Source: Alphaproteobacteria bacterium
GTDB taxonomy: Bacteria > Myxococcota_A > UBA796 > CAJQPC01
Reading direction: 5' to 3'
Length of the DNA: 64,000 nt
NCBI GenBank assembly: GCA_020632795.1
Contig: JACKEV010000011.1
Location: 248,001 to 312,000 of the forward strand
Numbering within the stretch: position 1 is the stretch's first letter; each line of letters begins with the position of its first letter. The notes below the pieces were generated by a model that was given only the letters and a program-made list of their open reading frames with translations, searched no databases and was not told the origin of the DNA. The position numbers and the translations under genes are program-made. This document shows positions 43,963 to 51,909 of this stretch, in pieces.

Positions 43963-43990
43963 AAGTGAACGATCACGATCGTCAAGTGAA
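43963..43990. promoter_or_regulatory. dyad and direct repeat between HTH gene and ftsB
   Basis: ACGATCACGATCGT (43969-43982) is a perfect 14-base palindrome (6-2-6). It is flanked by two AAGTGAA direct repeats at 43963-43969 and 43984-43990, exactly 21 bp apart. The 135 bp gap is also dense in GATC. A regulator-binding site is plausible; the HTH protein encoded next door is a candidate binder. Confidence 0.4.
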
Positions 43991-44045
43991 AGCGAACACC
44001 TGGAGGTGATCTACCGAGGCGATCTCAAGGATCACTGTTTTCGAG

Positions 44046-45413
44046 TCAAGATCCCTCGCGATCGCCCTTGATCCGCTCCAGCACCCCTCGCAGCGCATCC
44101 ACCGGGACGTCGAACCGGGCCCCCAGAGCCGCCGCGTGGGCGTCCAGCGCGGCCCGCGCGTCGTCGAGGGTGTAGGGCGGCGTGAGCCACTCCAGCGGCG
44201 GCAGCGCACGGCGGATGTCGCGCACCAGCGGCAGCTCGACCCGGAAGACCCCGCCGAGCGGGCGCTCCGCGAACACCTCGGGCCTGGAGAGCGCGCGCAG
44301 CGCGACCACCGTGCCCACCCTGGAGCGCCCCCCCACGAACACGGCCAGGCGGCTCGGGCACCAGGGATGAACCGCCAGCGACACCAGCCCGTGTCGCACC
44401 GCCTTGGAGAGCCGACGACCCCGCACGAAGTCGCCGGTGTAGTCCGCGCCACGGATCGGATCCACGAGGCCGGGCCGGGAGAAGTGGTCGTGCATCTCCG
44501 AGATCCGTCGGAGGTTCTCCGGATCCTCGGCCCAGCGACGCATGCGCAGAGGCGCCGAGCGCAGCGGCTCCAGCTCCAGCTCGATCTGGCGTCGCAGGAG
44601 ACTTGCCTCTTTCGTCAACGCAAAGGAGAAGAAGGCTGCTCGATTCACCTTCTCTGCAAGGAGGTTGACCGAGGGGGAGCCCACCACCAGCATGTCGTGA
44701 TCGAGGGCCCGGGCGAAGCTGCTGCTCCGCGCAGGATCGTCCGGATCCAGCGGATCCACCGGCATGACCAGCTCGGTGTCGCAGCGCACGGCAACGCCGC
44801 GCGGCAGCCCCAGGGCCGGCAGGAAGCAGAGGTCGCCGGGCGACGCGGCGCGGGCCAGGAGGTCGGCCGGCGAGCGCGGCGAGCTGATCTGCGCCTGGCC
44901 GTCTGCGGTGTTCCCCCAGTCGAAGCGGCGGTCTCCCACCACCACGCTGCCGACGTCGAACCCGCCTGCGCCGAAGCGGTCCAGGGTGCGGGGCGCGTCG
45001 GGATCGCGCCCGAGGCCGTCGAGCAGCGCCGCGTAGCGGTCGGCGACCTGCTCGATCGCCTCGACCGCGCTCCACCACGCCCTGGCCTCGGGCGAGGCCG
45101 CCGCCCCGCCGAGCTTCTGGTGGAGGCGCCCGACCGCGCGCAGCAGCAGCAGCTCTCCGGGATCCAGCCCCAGGCGATGGGCGAGTCGGATCAGGGTGTG
45201 ATCCAGCGGGGCGCTGGCCCCGGTGACCAGACGGCTCAAGGAGGGCTCGGAGAGGCCGCAGTCGATCGCGACGGCCTTGTGGGGATCCGGCTGCTGCTCC
45301 AGCGCCTCCCGCACGCACCCACCCAGCCGCTCGAAGGGGACCTCGGAGGAGCGGATGCTCTGTTTCAGCAACTCAAGCCCATCATGGAGCTGTTCTTTGA
45401 TGTTCTTGCTCAT
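44046..45413 (-). CDS. HTH-domain protein with unrecognised C-terminal sensor-like region
   Basis: 455 aa. Residues about 46-95 read as a Cro/C1-type HTH (AVAIDCGLSEPSLSRLVTG...LIRLAHRLGLDPGELLLLRAVG). The rest has no family I can name. It includes DHDMLVVGSPSVNLLAEKVN (about 237-256), which looks like a Rossmann-type strand-loop, and a later VFVGGRSRVGTVVALRAL segment, both recalling nucleotide-binding loops. No signal or membrane helix. The upstream 105 bp gap is AT-rich and shared with the divergent disulfide-repeat gene, and a palindrome lies downstream. It may regulate one of its neighbours. Confidence 0.6.
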   Translation of the reverse strand: MSKNIKEQLHDGLELLKQSIRSSEVPFERLGGCVREALEQQPDPHKAVAIDCGLSEPSLSRLVTGASAPLDHTLIRLAHRLGLDPGELLLLRAVGRLHQKLGGAAASPEARAWWSAVEAIEQVADRYAALLDGLGRDPDAPRTLDRFGAGGFDVGSVVVGDRRFDWGNTADGQAQISSPRSPADLLARAASPGDLCFLPALGLPRGVAVRCDTELVMPVDPLDPDDPARSSSFARALDHDMLVVGSPSVNLLAEKVNRAAFFSFALTKEASLLRRQIELELEPLRSAPLRMRRWAEDPENLRRISEMHDHFSRPGLVDPIRGADYTGDFVRGRRLSKAVRHGLVSLAVHPWCPSRLAVFVGGRSRVGTVVALRALSRPEVFAERPLGGVFRVELPLVRDIRRALPPLEWLTPPYTLDDARAALDAHAAALGARFDVPVDALRGVLERIKGDREGS

Positions 45414-45518
45414 TTTCCAGAATGTTTGAGGAATCCGTTTGATTATTTCATGATTTCAAAAACCCGGCCACTCTGAGCCCGACACCCCCGACGCCCTCCC
45501 CGTGCTCAGGAGTCCGCC

Positions 45519-47120
45519 ATGTTCCTCATCTTCACGCTGCTCGCCCCCCCCGCCCAGGCAAGCTGGGACCTCATCGGAGAGAAGGAGTACCCCTACGCCG
45601 ACAAGTGGCGCTGCGACGGGCTGGGCACCTACCGCGACCTCATCGCCCTGGACGAGCCGGTCGAGCTGGGCGCCCGCTACCGCTTCAAGGTCTGGACCTT
45701 CGTGGACGACGGGCCCGACCCCCAGGAGACCGAGGCCCTCCAGCTCACCCTGGTCTGTGACAACGGTCGGGAGGTGCTCTTCACCACCACCGACCACAAC
45801 GGCGCCGGCCCCGGGGAGGCCTGGGGGCTGTCCACCCACACCTGGACCTCCACCCGCGACGCCGCCGAGGGCTGCGACACCCTGCGCGTGAAGCACGCCG
45901 CCTACAACTCCAGCCTGTGCACCACCCCCAACAGCCTGCGGCCCATCCGGGTGGAGGTGCGCAAGCGGACGCGCTGCCCGGTGGCCGAGGTCTGCGGCGA
46001 CGGCGTGGTCAACGGCGCCGAGCAGTGCGACGACGGCGACGGCGGCAACGACGGCTGCGCGGCGACCTGCCTGCTGCCGATCTGCGGGGACAACCTCCGC
46101 GACGAAGGCGAGGACTGCGACGACGGCAACGCCCTGGACGGCGACGGGTGCTCCTCTCTGTGCGAGTACGAGGCGCCGACCTGCGTGATCGACGGCGAGG
46201 TGCTGCCCGAGGCGATCTTCGAGAGCGTCCAGGGCGCCACCTGGAGCGGCGATCCCATCCTGGAGAGCCGCTCGGAGCCGAGCGTCATGCTGACGGACAG
46301 CGCCCCGGTCGAGGGCGGCTTCTGGTCCCCGGGCCTGGGGGTCTATGGCGCGGACGATGAGCCCGTGGAGGGCTACGCGATCTTCGACTTCAGCGCCTGC
46401 CCCCTGCTCAACGGGGACGGGGACGACGTCTCCGTGGCCGAGGTGACCTTCGCGGGCTCAGGCTACCCCCTGGAGGAGGCGCGGGTCTGGGCCTGGGACG
46501 ACCTGCTCTTCGAGTGGGTGGAGTTGGGCGTGGCCGACAACGGCAGCGACGGGGGCAGCCGCCCCGACACCCGGACCACCCTCGACCTGGGCAGCCTGGC
46601 GTACACCCCCTTCATCCGCGTGGCCGATGACACGGTGATCTCGGACCCCTCGGTCGACTACGACGGGTTCGACATCAACGTGGTGCAGGGCCTCAACGGC
46701 TGCGACTGCGCCGCCCCGGCCTGGACGCACCTGGAGGCCGAGGACGCCAGCCACGACGGCGTGGAGGTCCCCCGCAGCCACGCCAGCGGGGAGGTCTCCG
46801 TCCTGCTGGAGCCCGGCCAGAGCCTCACCTTCGCGGGCGCCATGCCCCCGATGTGCGACGCGGTCGAGGTCAACGCCCGCTACGCCATCGACGGCGACGC
46901 CAGCCACGCCGCCACCCTCACCTTCAGCACCGGCGCCGGCGACGCCTGGAGCGTCGACGCGACGCCGCAGCTCACCAACGGCGGGCACGCCTGGAACCTG
47001 CACTTCCGCACCGAGGACGCCCTGCTCTACGGGCTGGACCCCGCGGGCGACGACCTCACGCTGACCCTGGACAGCGGCTGGCTGGTGGAGATCGACCAGA
47101 TCGCCCTGCGCTGCCTCTGA
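45519..47120 (+). CDS. secreted myxobacterial disulfide-repeat protein
   Basis: 533 aa. Signal peptide MFLIFTLLAPPAQA, cleavage before SWDLI. Residues 20-150 are a beta-sandwich-like domain. Two Cys-rich repeats of the myxobacterial disulfide type follow (CGDGVVNGAEQCDDG and CGDNLRDEGEDCDDG). Two further beta domains end the protein, the last with LEAEDASHDGVEV, reminiscent of carbohydrate-binding modules. AGGAG stands upstream of the ATG. No lipobox or sorting tail is present, so it is secreted or periplasmic. It may interact with surface glycans. Confidence 0.75.
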   Translation: MFLIFTLLAPPAQASWDLIGEKEYPYADKWRCDGLGTYRDLIALDEPVELGARYRFKVWTFVDDGPDPQETEALQLTLVCDNGREVLFTTTDHNGAGPGEAWGLSTHTWTSTRDAAEGCDTLRVKHAAYNSSLCTTPNSLRPIRVEVRKRTRCPVAEVCGDGVVNGAEQCDDGDGGNDGCAATCLLPICGDNLRDEGEDCDDGNALDGDGCSSLCEYEAPTCVIDGEVLPEAIFESVQGATWSGDPILESRSEPSVMLTDSAPVEGGFWSPGLGVYGADDEPVEGYAIFDFSACPLLNGDGDDVSVAEVTFAGSGYPLEEARVWAWDDLLFEWVELGVADNGSDGGSRPDTRTTLDLGSLAYTPFIRVADDTVISDPSVDYDGFDINVVQGLNGCDCAAPAWTHLEAEDASHDGVEVPRSHASGEVSVLLEPGQSLTFAGAMPPMCDAVEVNARYAIDGDASHAATLTFSTGAGDAWSVDATPQLTNGGHAWNLHFRTEDALLYGLDPAGDDLTLTLDSGWLVEIDQIALRCL

Positions 47121-47153
47121 GGCCGCCTCAAGCGGGCAGGGGCGGCCGCTCCC

Positions 47154-48122
47154 TCACCACACCCGCGTCCGGTACCGCACCGCCCGCTCGAACAGCCACC
47201 CCAGCCAGCGCTCGGTGAACGCCCAGCGGTAGGGCCACACCGGGGAGTGGCAGTCGGCGAGGTCCAGCTCGCCGCGCCACAGCTCGCCCAGCGCGTCGGC
47301 GCAGTGCCCGCCCAGGATGTCCAGGAACTCCTTGCCCAGCCGGGGGTCGGCCACCTCGGGGCGGCCCGAGTACGTCTCGTCCTCGTAGTACTTGAGCTTC
47401 TCCTTGAATCCGCGGAACAGCTCCCGGACCGTCGGGCGCCCCTCGGTGGCCAGGGGCGCCTTGCCGGCCTCGGCCAGCTTCAGGTCCACCGTGCGCTGGA
47501 CCAGCGCGGCCCACACCGGGTCGACGTGCTGCCCCATCAGGTGGAGCATGATGGAGGTCTCGACCACGCCGGCGTGGGCGTCCCCGATGAGGTCGGCGGG
47601 GGACACGCCGTCGACGTGCCCGAGCACCTGATCCAGGTCGGTGCTGCCGCCGGTCAGGCGGTTCAGCAGCAGCGAGAAGATGGAGACCATGCGCCCGCCG
47701 TGGCGCTGGTTGACCCGATGGGCGGCCACCTCGATGGGCACGAAGTGCCGGGGCCCCCCGTGGAAGCTGCCGACCCAGAGGTTGCGGAAGCCCTGGCGGC
47801 ACAGGGAGCGCCCCAGATCCTCCAGGGTGCGCGTGATGGTGGAGCTGCGGAACATCACCGAGCCCACGTGCGGCAGCACGTCGGCCGCCACGTAGATGGG
47901 GGGCAGGCGCAGGAAGAGGATCTCGGGGTGGCGCTCCTTCAACAGCTCCATCGCGCGGACGTTGATGGCGCGGGCCTCGGCGACGTCGGTGATGGTGGGC
48001 AGGTGCGGCCCGTGGACCTCCAGCGGCGAGCAGGTCACCGTGACCACCGCCCGCTCCCGGGGGATGGCGTCGATCTGACGCCCGGTCATGTGCTGCCACT
48101 CCAGGAAGACCGGCTCGCTCAT
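47154..48122 (-). CDS. creatininase-family amidohydrolase
   Basis: 322 aa. Metal-binding residues of the creatininase fold: LEVHGPHLPTITD (Glu35, His37, His40, Asp46), SFHGGPRHF, and DAHAGVVETS with the late Glu. Members hydrolyse cyclic or small amides (creatinine, FAPy intermediates, MftE peptide cleavage), so the substrate cannot be fixed from sequence. It is cytoplasmic. The ribosome binding site GGAG is five bases before the ATG. Two 15 bp palindromes (48137-48168) lie directly upstream. Confidence 0.85.
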   Translation of the reverse strand: MSEPVFLEWQHMTGRQIDAIPRERAVVTVTCSPLEVHGPHLPTITDVAEARAINVRAMELLKERHPEILFLRLPPIYVAADVLPHVGSVMFRSSTITRTLEDLGRSLCRQGFRNLWVGSFHGGPRHFVPIEVAAHRVNQRHGGRMVSIFSLLLNRLTGGSTDLDQVLGHVDGVSPADLIGDAHAGVVETSIMLHLMGQHVDPVWAALVQRTVDLKLAEAGKAPLATEGRPTVRELFRGFKEKLKYYEDETYSGRPEVADPRLGKEFLDILGGHCADALGELWRGELDLADCHSPVWPYRWAFTERWLGWLFERAVRYRTRVW

Positions 48123-48136
48123 CGCTGCTCCAAAAG

Positions 48137-48168
48137 TGGCACTCTGTGCCAGTTGTCACTCCGTGCCA
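48137..48168 (-). promoter_or_regulatory. tandem 15 bp palindromes upstream of the creatininase-family gene
   Basis: TGGCACTCTGTGCCA (48137-48151, perfect 6-3-6 dyad) and TGTCACTCCGTGCCA (48154-48168, one mismatch) start 17 bp apart. They fill the space between the SGNH gene end and the creatininase ribosome binding site; the second copy overlaps the last codons of the SGNH gene. They could be an operator pair or mRNA hairpins. Confidence 0.5.
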
Positions 48169-49124
48169 ACATAGCCCCGCGCCCTCAACGCCGCCGCGAT
48201 CTGCTCGGCGTACCAGCGATAGACGGCCGCCCCCGGGTGGATCTCGCGGGCGTCGGGCAGGGGCGGGGGGGCCAGGGCGCTGAGGTCGATGGTGTCCATC
48301 GGGACCGGCAGCTCAGCGCCCCTGGGCGGGACGACGGCGAGCACAGGCACAGGGCTGTCGGCCAGGAAGGCCGCCACGGCCGCGCGGTCGAGGGCGGTGG
48401 CGCGAGCGATGAGCTGCGGCGTGGGGTCGGTCGCCGGGTCCTGGTGCCACCGGCGGTTCAGGCCCACCACCGCGACGCGGGCCAGGGCCGAGCCGAAGAA
48501 GAGCGCCCCCCAGGCCCCCTCCCCTGGCTCCGGGGCCCCGGCGAGCACCTCGGCGTACAGCCCCGGGGCGGTGCGCAGGCGCCAGTCGACCGGGGTGCCG
48601 TACAGGGTGAAGCGCCGGCCCTCGTTGTAGACCTGGAGCAGCACCACATCGGCGCCGTCCAGCCATTCGCGGCCGAAAGCCACCTTCTGCCGTCCCATGT
48701 ACCCGCTCACCCCCAGGTTGAGGACCTCGACCCGGGGCCCCAGCAGCGCGCCGAGCTGCGCGGGCCAGGTCTCGTCGTCGCTGACCGCGGCGCCGAAGGT
48801 GTTGCTGCCCCCCAGGCACAGGATCCGGGTGACGCCGGGGGCCCTCTCCCCTGCGGGCGGGCCGCGGAAGCCCTGGGGGTTGAGGGTGACCTGCCGGGGC
48901 TCGGGGTGCCAGTCCCAGCCCGAGGGCAGCGCCACCGAGGTGTCCGGCTTGAGCCCGTAGAGGCGCACCGGGTCCTCCAGGGGGACGTGGATCTCGAGGT
49001 CGGAGACCTGGACCGGCAGCAGCGGGGTGATGAGGCGGGCCTCGACGCCGGAGACGCGGACGCCGACCTCAGCGGCGAGCAGGCCGAGCAGCAGACCGGC
49101 GAAGAGGGCGAGGGGGCGGCGCAT
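48156..49124 (-). CDS. SGNH/GDSL-type hydrolase-like protein with N-terminal membrane anchor
   Basis: 322 aa. Uncleaved or cleaved N-terminal helix (PLALFAGLLLGLLAAEVGV). Block I of the SGNH fold is ILCLGGSNTFG with Ser107 as likely nucleophile, followed by VLNLGVSGYMG (Gly) and a late PLPDAREIHPG providing Asp and His. It is probably an envelope esterase or O-acyl (de)acetylase-like enzyme. The start has no clear ribosome binding site, 8 bp after the previous stop, so translation may rely on coupling. Confidence 0.75.
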   Translation of the reverse strand: MRRPLALFAGLLLGLLAAEVGVRVSGVEARLITPLLPVQVSDLEIHVPLEDPVRLYGLKPDTSVALPSGWDWHPEPRQVTLNPQGFRGPPAGERAPGVTRILCLGGSNTFGAAVSDDETWPAQLGALLGPRVEVLNLGVSGYMGRQKVAFGREWLDGADVVLLQVYNEGRRFTLYGTPVDWRLRTAPGLYAEVLAGAPEPGEGAWGALFFGSALARVAVVGLNRRWHQDPATDPTPQLIARATALDRAAVAAFLADSPVPVLAVVPPRGAELPVPMDTIDLSALAPPPLPDAREIHPGAAVYRWYAEQIAAALRARGYVGTE

Positions 49125-49132
49125 GGGGGCAC

Positions 49133-50416
49133 TCAATCCGCCGGCACCGCACCGCACCGCCCGTCCTCGGCCACCGCCAGCTCCAGCCCGTTCGGGAGCG
49201 AGCGCGGCTCGACCTCCTCGAAGCGCACGGTCCAGGCGTCGTCGCGAACCGTGAAGCTGCGGCTGCCGAAGGCCAGCGGGCTGCGGCCATGACCCAGGCC
49301 CGCGTGGGGCGGACGCAGCGCGCAGGCCCGGCCGACCTCCTCCAGGCGGTACGCGGAGACCGGATCCGCGTCGGAGCCCGCTCCGTCCACCGGCTTGCCG
49401 CCGCAGGTGCCCTCGGCGAGGTTCACGTTGAGGGTCAGGCCGTAGGGCTCGGACGTGGGGGCCGCTTCGGCGAGCAGCACGACGCCGGTGTGCGCCGAGG
49501 TGGGCCGCACGCTCGCCCAGCCGTCGACGATGGGGCTGCCGCTCTGGCCGGCGTTGGCATGATGTTGCATCGCACAATCTCGCGCCAAGACCACCGCGGC
49601 GGTCAGGTCGAGGCTGTCGGGGGTGGGCTGTCCCCAGGACGCGCGGGCGGCGGCGGCGTCCCTGGGGGCCTCGCGCGGCGCGTCGCGTTGGGAGAGGGCG
49701 ACCCCGTCGCTGTCGAGCACCCGGGCCTGATGCAGCGGCCCCTCCACCGACAGGAACTGCCCCATCACCACCAGCTCCAGGTCGCCGTCGGCGTCGACGT
49801 CCACGACGGCCACGTCGCTGAGCTGATGGAGCGGCAGGGCAGGCTCCAGCTTCAGCGTGCTCTTCTGCCCGGCCCGCAGCCAGGTGGCGTAGAGCAGCCC
49901 CTCCGGGTCGGTGGAGAGCATCACCGTGGCCGAGCCCACCGGGCCGATGGGCCCCTGCGCGGGCCGCCACCGCACGGTGTGGTCCTCGGGCAGGTGGGTG
50001 GTCGCGGCGCCGATCCCCGTCCACTCCACCTCGAGGGCGTCGGCGGGCAGCAGCTCCGGGGCCTCGGACACCGTCAGCCGCACGGTGGGGGCCTCCGGCA
50101 ATGGGTCGGCGATGGGCGCCGGGCTGCCCGCGGTGCGGACCCGCCGGCCGTCAGCAAGGCGCCAGCGCGCGTCGTCCTGGACCACGACGTGGTAGACGAC
50201 GCCGTCGTCCCCGTGGACCACCGGCTCGGACCAGCCCACGCCGGGGACGTCGGCGAAGACGAGCAGGCCCTCGACGTGGGTTTGCGGAGGAGGAGGCTCT
50301 GGAGGTGGGGGGGGATCGGCGCAGGCCAGGAGGGTGGTCAGGGCGAGGAGACCGATGGGAGGCCGAGCGCGTCCTGCTGGAAGGACCTCGGTGGCGGGTC
50401 GATCCGGGTCGTCCAT
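49133..50416 (-). CDS. lipoprotein of unknown function
   Basis: 427 aa from ATG at 50416. The lipobox is LTTLLACADPPP after a long n-region (DDPDRPATEVLPAGRARPP). The body has one calcium-loop-like segment DVDADGDLELVVMG, suggesting part of a propeller, and otherwise no motif I know. GGAG lies six bases before the start. An in-frame GTG at 50488 that overlaps the previous stop (GTGA) would add 24 Gly-rich residues and is a real alternative. It belongs to the LysR-lipoprotein-SGNH train. Confidence 0.6.
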   Translation of the reverse strand: MDDPDRPATEVLPAGRARPPIGLLALTTLLACADPPPPPEPPPPQTHVEGLLVFADVPGVGWSEPVVHGDDGVVYHVVVQDDARWRLADGRRVRTAGSPAPIADPLPEAPTVRLTVSEAPELLPADALEVEWTGIGAATTHLPEDHTVRWRPAQGPIGPVGSATVMLSTDPEGLLYATWLRAGQKSTLKLEPALPLHQLSDVAVVDVDADGDLELVVMGQFLSVEGPLHQARVLDSDGVALSQRDAPREAPRDAAAARASWGQPTPDSLDLTAAVVLARDCAMQHHANAGQSGSPIVDGWASVRPTSAHTGVVLLAEAAPTSEPYGLTLNVNLAEGTCGGKPVDGAGSDADPVSAYRLEEVGRACALRPPHAGLGHGRSPLAFGSRSFTVRDDAWTVRFEEVEPRSLPNGLELAVAEDGRCGAVPAD

Positions 50417-50484
50417 CACGGACTCCAAGACCGACCCGCCACCCAGGCCTCCCCCGCCAGCCGACCTGCCACCACCGCCCCCCA

Positions 50485-50937
50485 TCACTTCCCCTCCCGC
50501 TTGCCGCCCGGTCCGTACGGCCCGTCGTTGCCGCCCTGCGGCGGCGGCCCCTGCTTGCCCTCCTCGCGGGGGAGCTGGAACAGGCCGTCGCCGGGGCGGC
50601 CCATGTTCTGGCGGTCCATGCTGTTCTGCAGCGCGGACAGCTCGTTGTACATCTCGTCGAGGGCGGCCTGGACGCTCTTGGCGGTGAGGCGGGTGCGGCG
50701 CGGGTCGAAGCGCACCGAGGCGGCGTCCTGGGCGCCGGTCTCCTGCATCTCGGCGAGCAGCAGCTCGATGCGGCCCAGGCGCTCGTCCAACGACGCCACC
50801 CGGCGCTGGAGGGTCTCGATGTCGGCGCGGGCCTGGGCGTCGCCGTCGGACCCGGAGTCCACGGCGGCGACCGGCTCGGGGGCGGGGGGCGGCGGGGGCG
50901 CGCCGCCGCAGGCCAGCAGGAGGAGAAGCGTCGTCAT
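50485..50937 (-). CDS. small lipoprotein with coiled coil
   Basis: 150 aa. MTTLLLLLACGG gives a lipobox Cys10. A Pro-rich spacer leads to a heptad coiled coil (ADIETLQRRVASLDERLGRI, about 36-60) and a second helical segment (SVQAALDEMYNELSAL). The C-terminus is Gly/Pro/Lys-rich. It probably forms trimers or dimers on the envelope. ATG overlaps the TGA of lysR by 4 bases (ATGA). The function is unknown. Confidence 0.7.
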   Translation of the reverse strand: MTTLLLLLACGGAPPPPPAPEPVAAVDSGSDGDAQARADIETLQRRVASLDERLGRIELLLAEMQETGAQDAASVRFDPRRTRLTAKSVQAALDEMYNELSALQNSMDRQNMGRPGDGLFQLPREEGKQGPPPQGGNDGPYGPGGKREGK

Positions 50938-51848
50938 GGAGGAAGGATACCGCTTCTCGCCCCCAGCCCGCCGGCCCAGGCCGCCTCCAGGTGGTCCAGG
51001 AAGGCGCGCACCCGCCCCGGCACGTGCCGCGACGGCGGCAGCAGGGCGCGGATGGGCGCCTCGGGGGCGGCCCAGTCCTCCAGCAACGGGACCAGCCGCC
51101 CGGCGGCGATGTCCTCGTCCACCAGCCACGCCGCCAGCAGCGCGACCCCCTGCCCGGCCACCGCGAGCTGGCGCAGCGCCTCGCTGTTGTCCGCCCGCAC
51201 CCGGCCGCCGACGTCCACCCGGACGGTCTCCTCGCCCCGATGCAGGGTCCACACCGCCCGGGAGACCCCGGTGTGCAGCAGCGCCTCGACCCCGGCGAGG
51301 TCCCGGGGGTGGCCCGGCGCGCCCAGGCGCTTGAGGGCGCGGGGGGCGGCGACCAGGCGGCGCGGCGTGCCCCCCAGCCGCCGGGCCCGCAGGGTGCTGG
51401 GCACCGCGACCCCCACCCGGAGGGCGACGTGGACCTCCTGCTCCAGCAGGTCGACGTACCGATCCGAGAAGCGCAGGGTCAGGTCGAGCCGGGGGTGCTG
51501 CGCCAGGAAGGGGCCCAGGTGGGGCACGACGTGCCGGGTGCCGAAGACCACCGGCAGCGACACCCGCAGCGGCCCGGCGACGCGGTGGGCCTGGGCCTGG
51601 ACCTCGGCCAGGGCGTCGTCCCAGCCCTCCACCAGGGTGCGGGCGTGCCCGAGCAGGGTCTGCCCCGCCTCGGTGACCCGCAGCCGCCGGGTGGTGCGGT
51701 CGACCAGGGGCACACCGGCCTCCTCCTCCAGCGCGGCGAGCCACTTGCTGACGGTGCTCTGGCCGACCTTCAGGTCCCGGGCGGCGGCGGTGAGGCTGCC
51801 CCGGTCAGCGACCCGGGCGAACGCGCGCAGGAGGGTGAGGCGATCCAT
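50934..51848 (-). CDS. LysR-type transcriptional regulator
   Basis: 304 aa. N-terminal winged HTH with the LysR signature LLRAFARVADRGSLTAAARDL and QSTVSKWLAALEEEAGVPL, then the effector domain starting GPLRVSLP. LysR proteins usually activate a divergent gene and repress themselves. The start codon sits on the edge of a nested palindrome (51848-51874) and has no ribosome binding site. The divergent gene is the propeller-like protein at 51910; downstream co-directional genes encode two lipoproteins. Confidence 0.9.
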   Translation of the reverse strand: MDRLTLLRAFARVADRGSLTAAARDLKVGQSTVSKWLAALEEEAGVPLVDRTTRRLRVTEAGQTLLGHARTLVEGWDDALAEVQAQAHRVAGPLRVSLPVVFGTRHVVPHLGPFLAQHPRLDLTLRFSDRYVDLLEQEVHVALRVGVAVPSTLRARRLGGTPRRLVAAPRALKRLGAPGHPRDLAGVEALLHTGVSRAVWTLHRGEETVRVDVGGRVRADNSEALRQLAVAGQGVALLAAWLVDEDIAAGRLVPLLEDWAAPEAPIRALLPPSRHVPGRVRAFLDHLEAAWAGGLGARSGILPP

Positions 51849-51876
51849 GATTCAGTCCATTCTGGAATGAATCATA
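51848..51876. promoter_or_regulatory. nested palindrome at the lysR start (putative LysR operator) with -10 TATGAT
   Basis: TGATTCA (51848-51854) and TGAATCA (51868-51874) are perfect 7 bp arms around a 13-base centre; CATTC-TG-GAATG (51858-51869) is a second dyad in between. A minus-strand -10-like TATGAT lies at 51871-51876, about 22 bases before the ATG. The position is typical of LysR autoregulation. Confidence 0.55.
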
Positions 51877-51909
51877 CCCACGAGCCCCTGAACAGGCTAC
51901 CTCGGGCCG

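Noticed and set aside
34273..43964. Very long open frames on the plus strand across the MopE/FG-GAP genes and hisS (over 1000 codons)
   Set aside because: They are antisense shadows: the minus-strand genes have signal peptides and coherent domains, whereas the plus frames give Val/Gly/Arg-rich low-complexity proteins with no motif. Asp codon arrays (GAC) read backwards as GTC and keep the opposite strand free of stops.
48137..48151. TGGCAC...GC resembling a sigma-54 promoter
   Set aside because: The GG to GC distance is 10 rather than 12 bases, and the sequence is better explained as a perfect 15 bp palindrome with a tandem copy.
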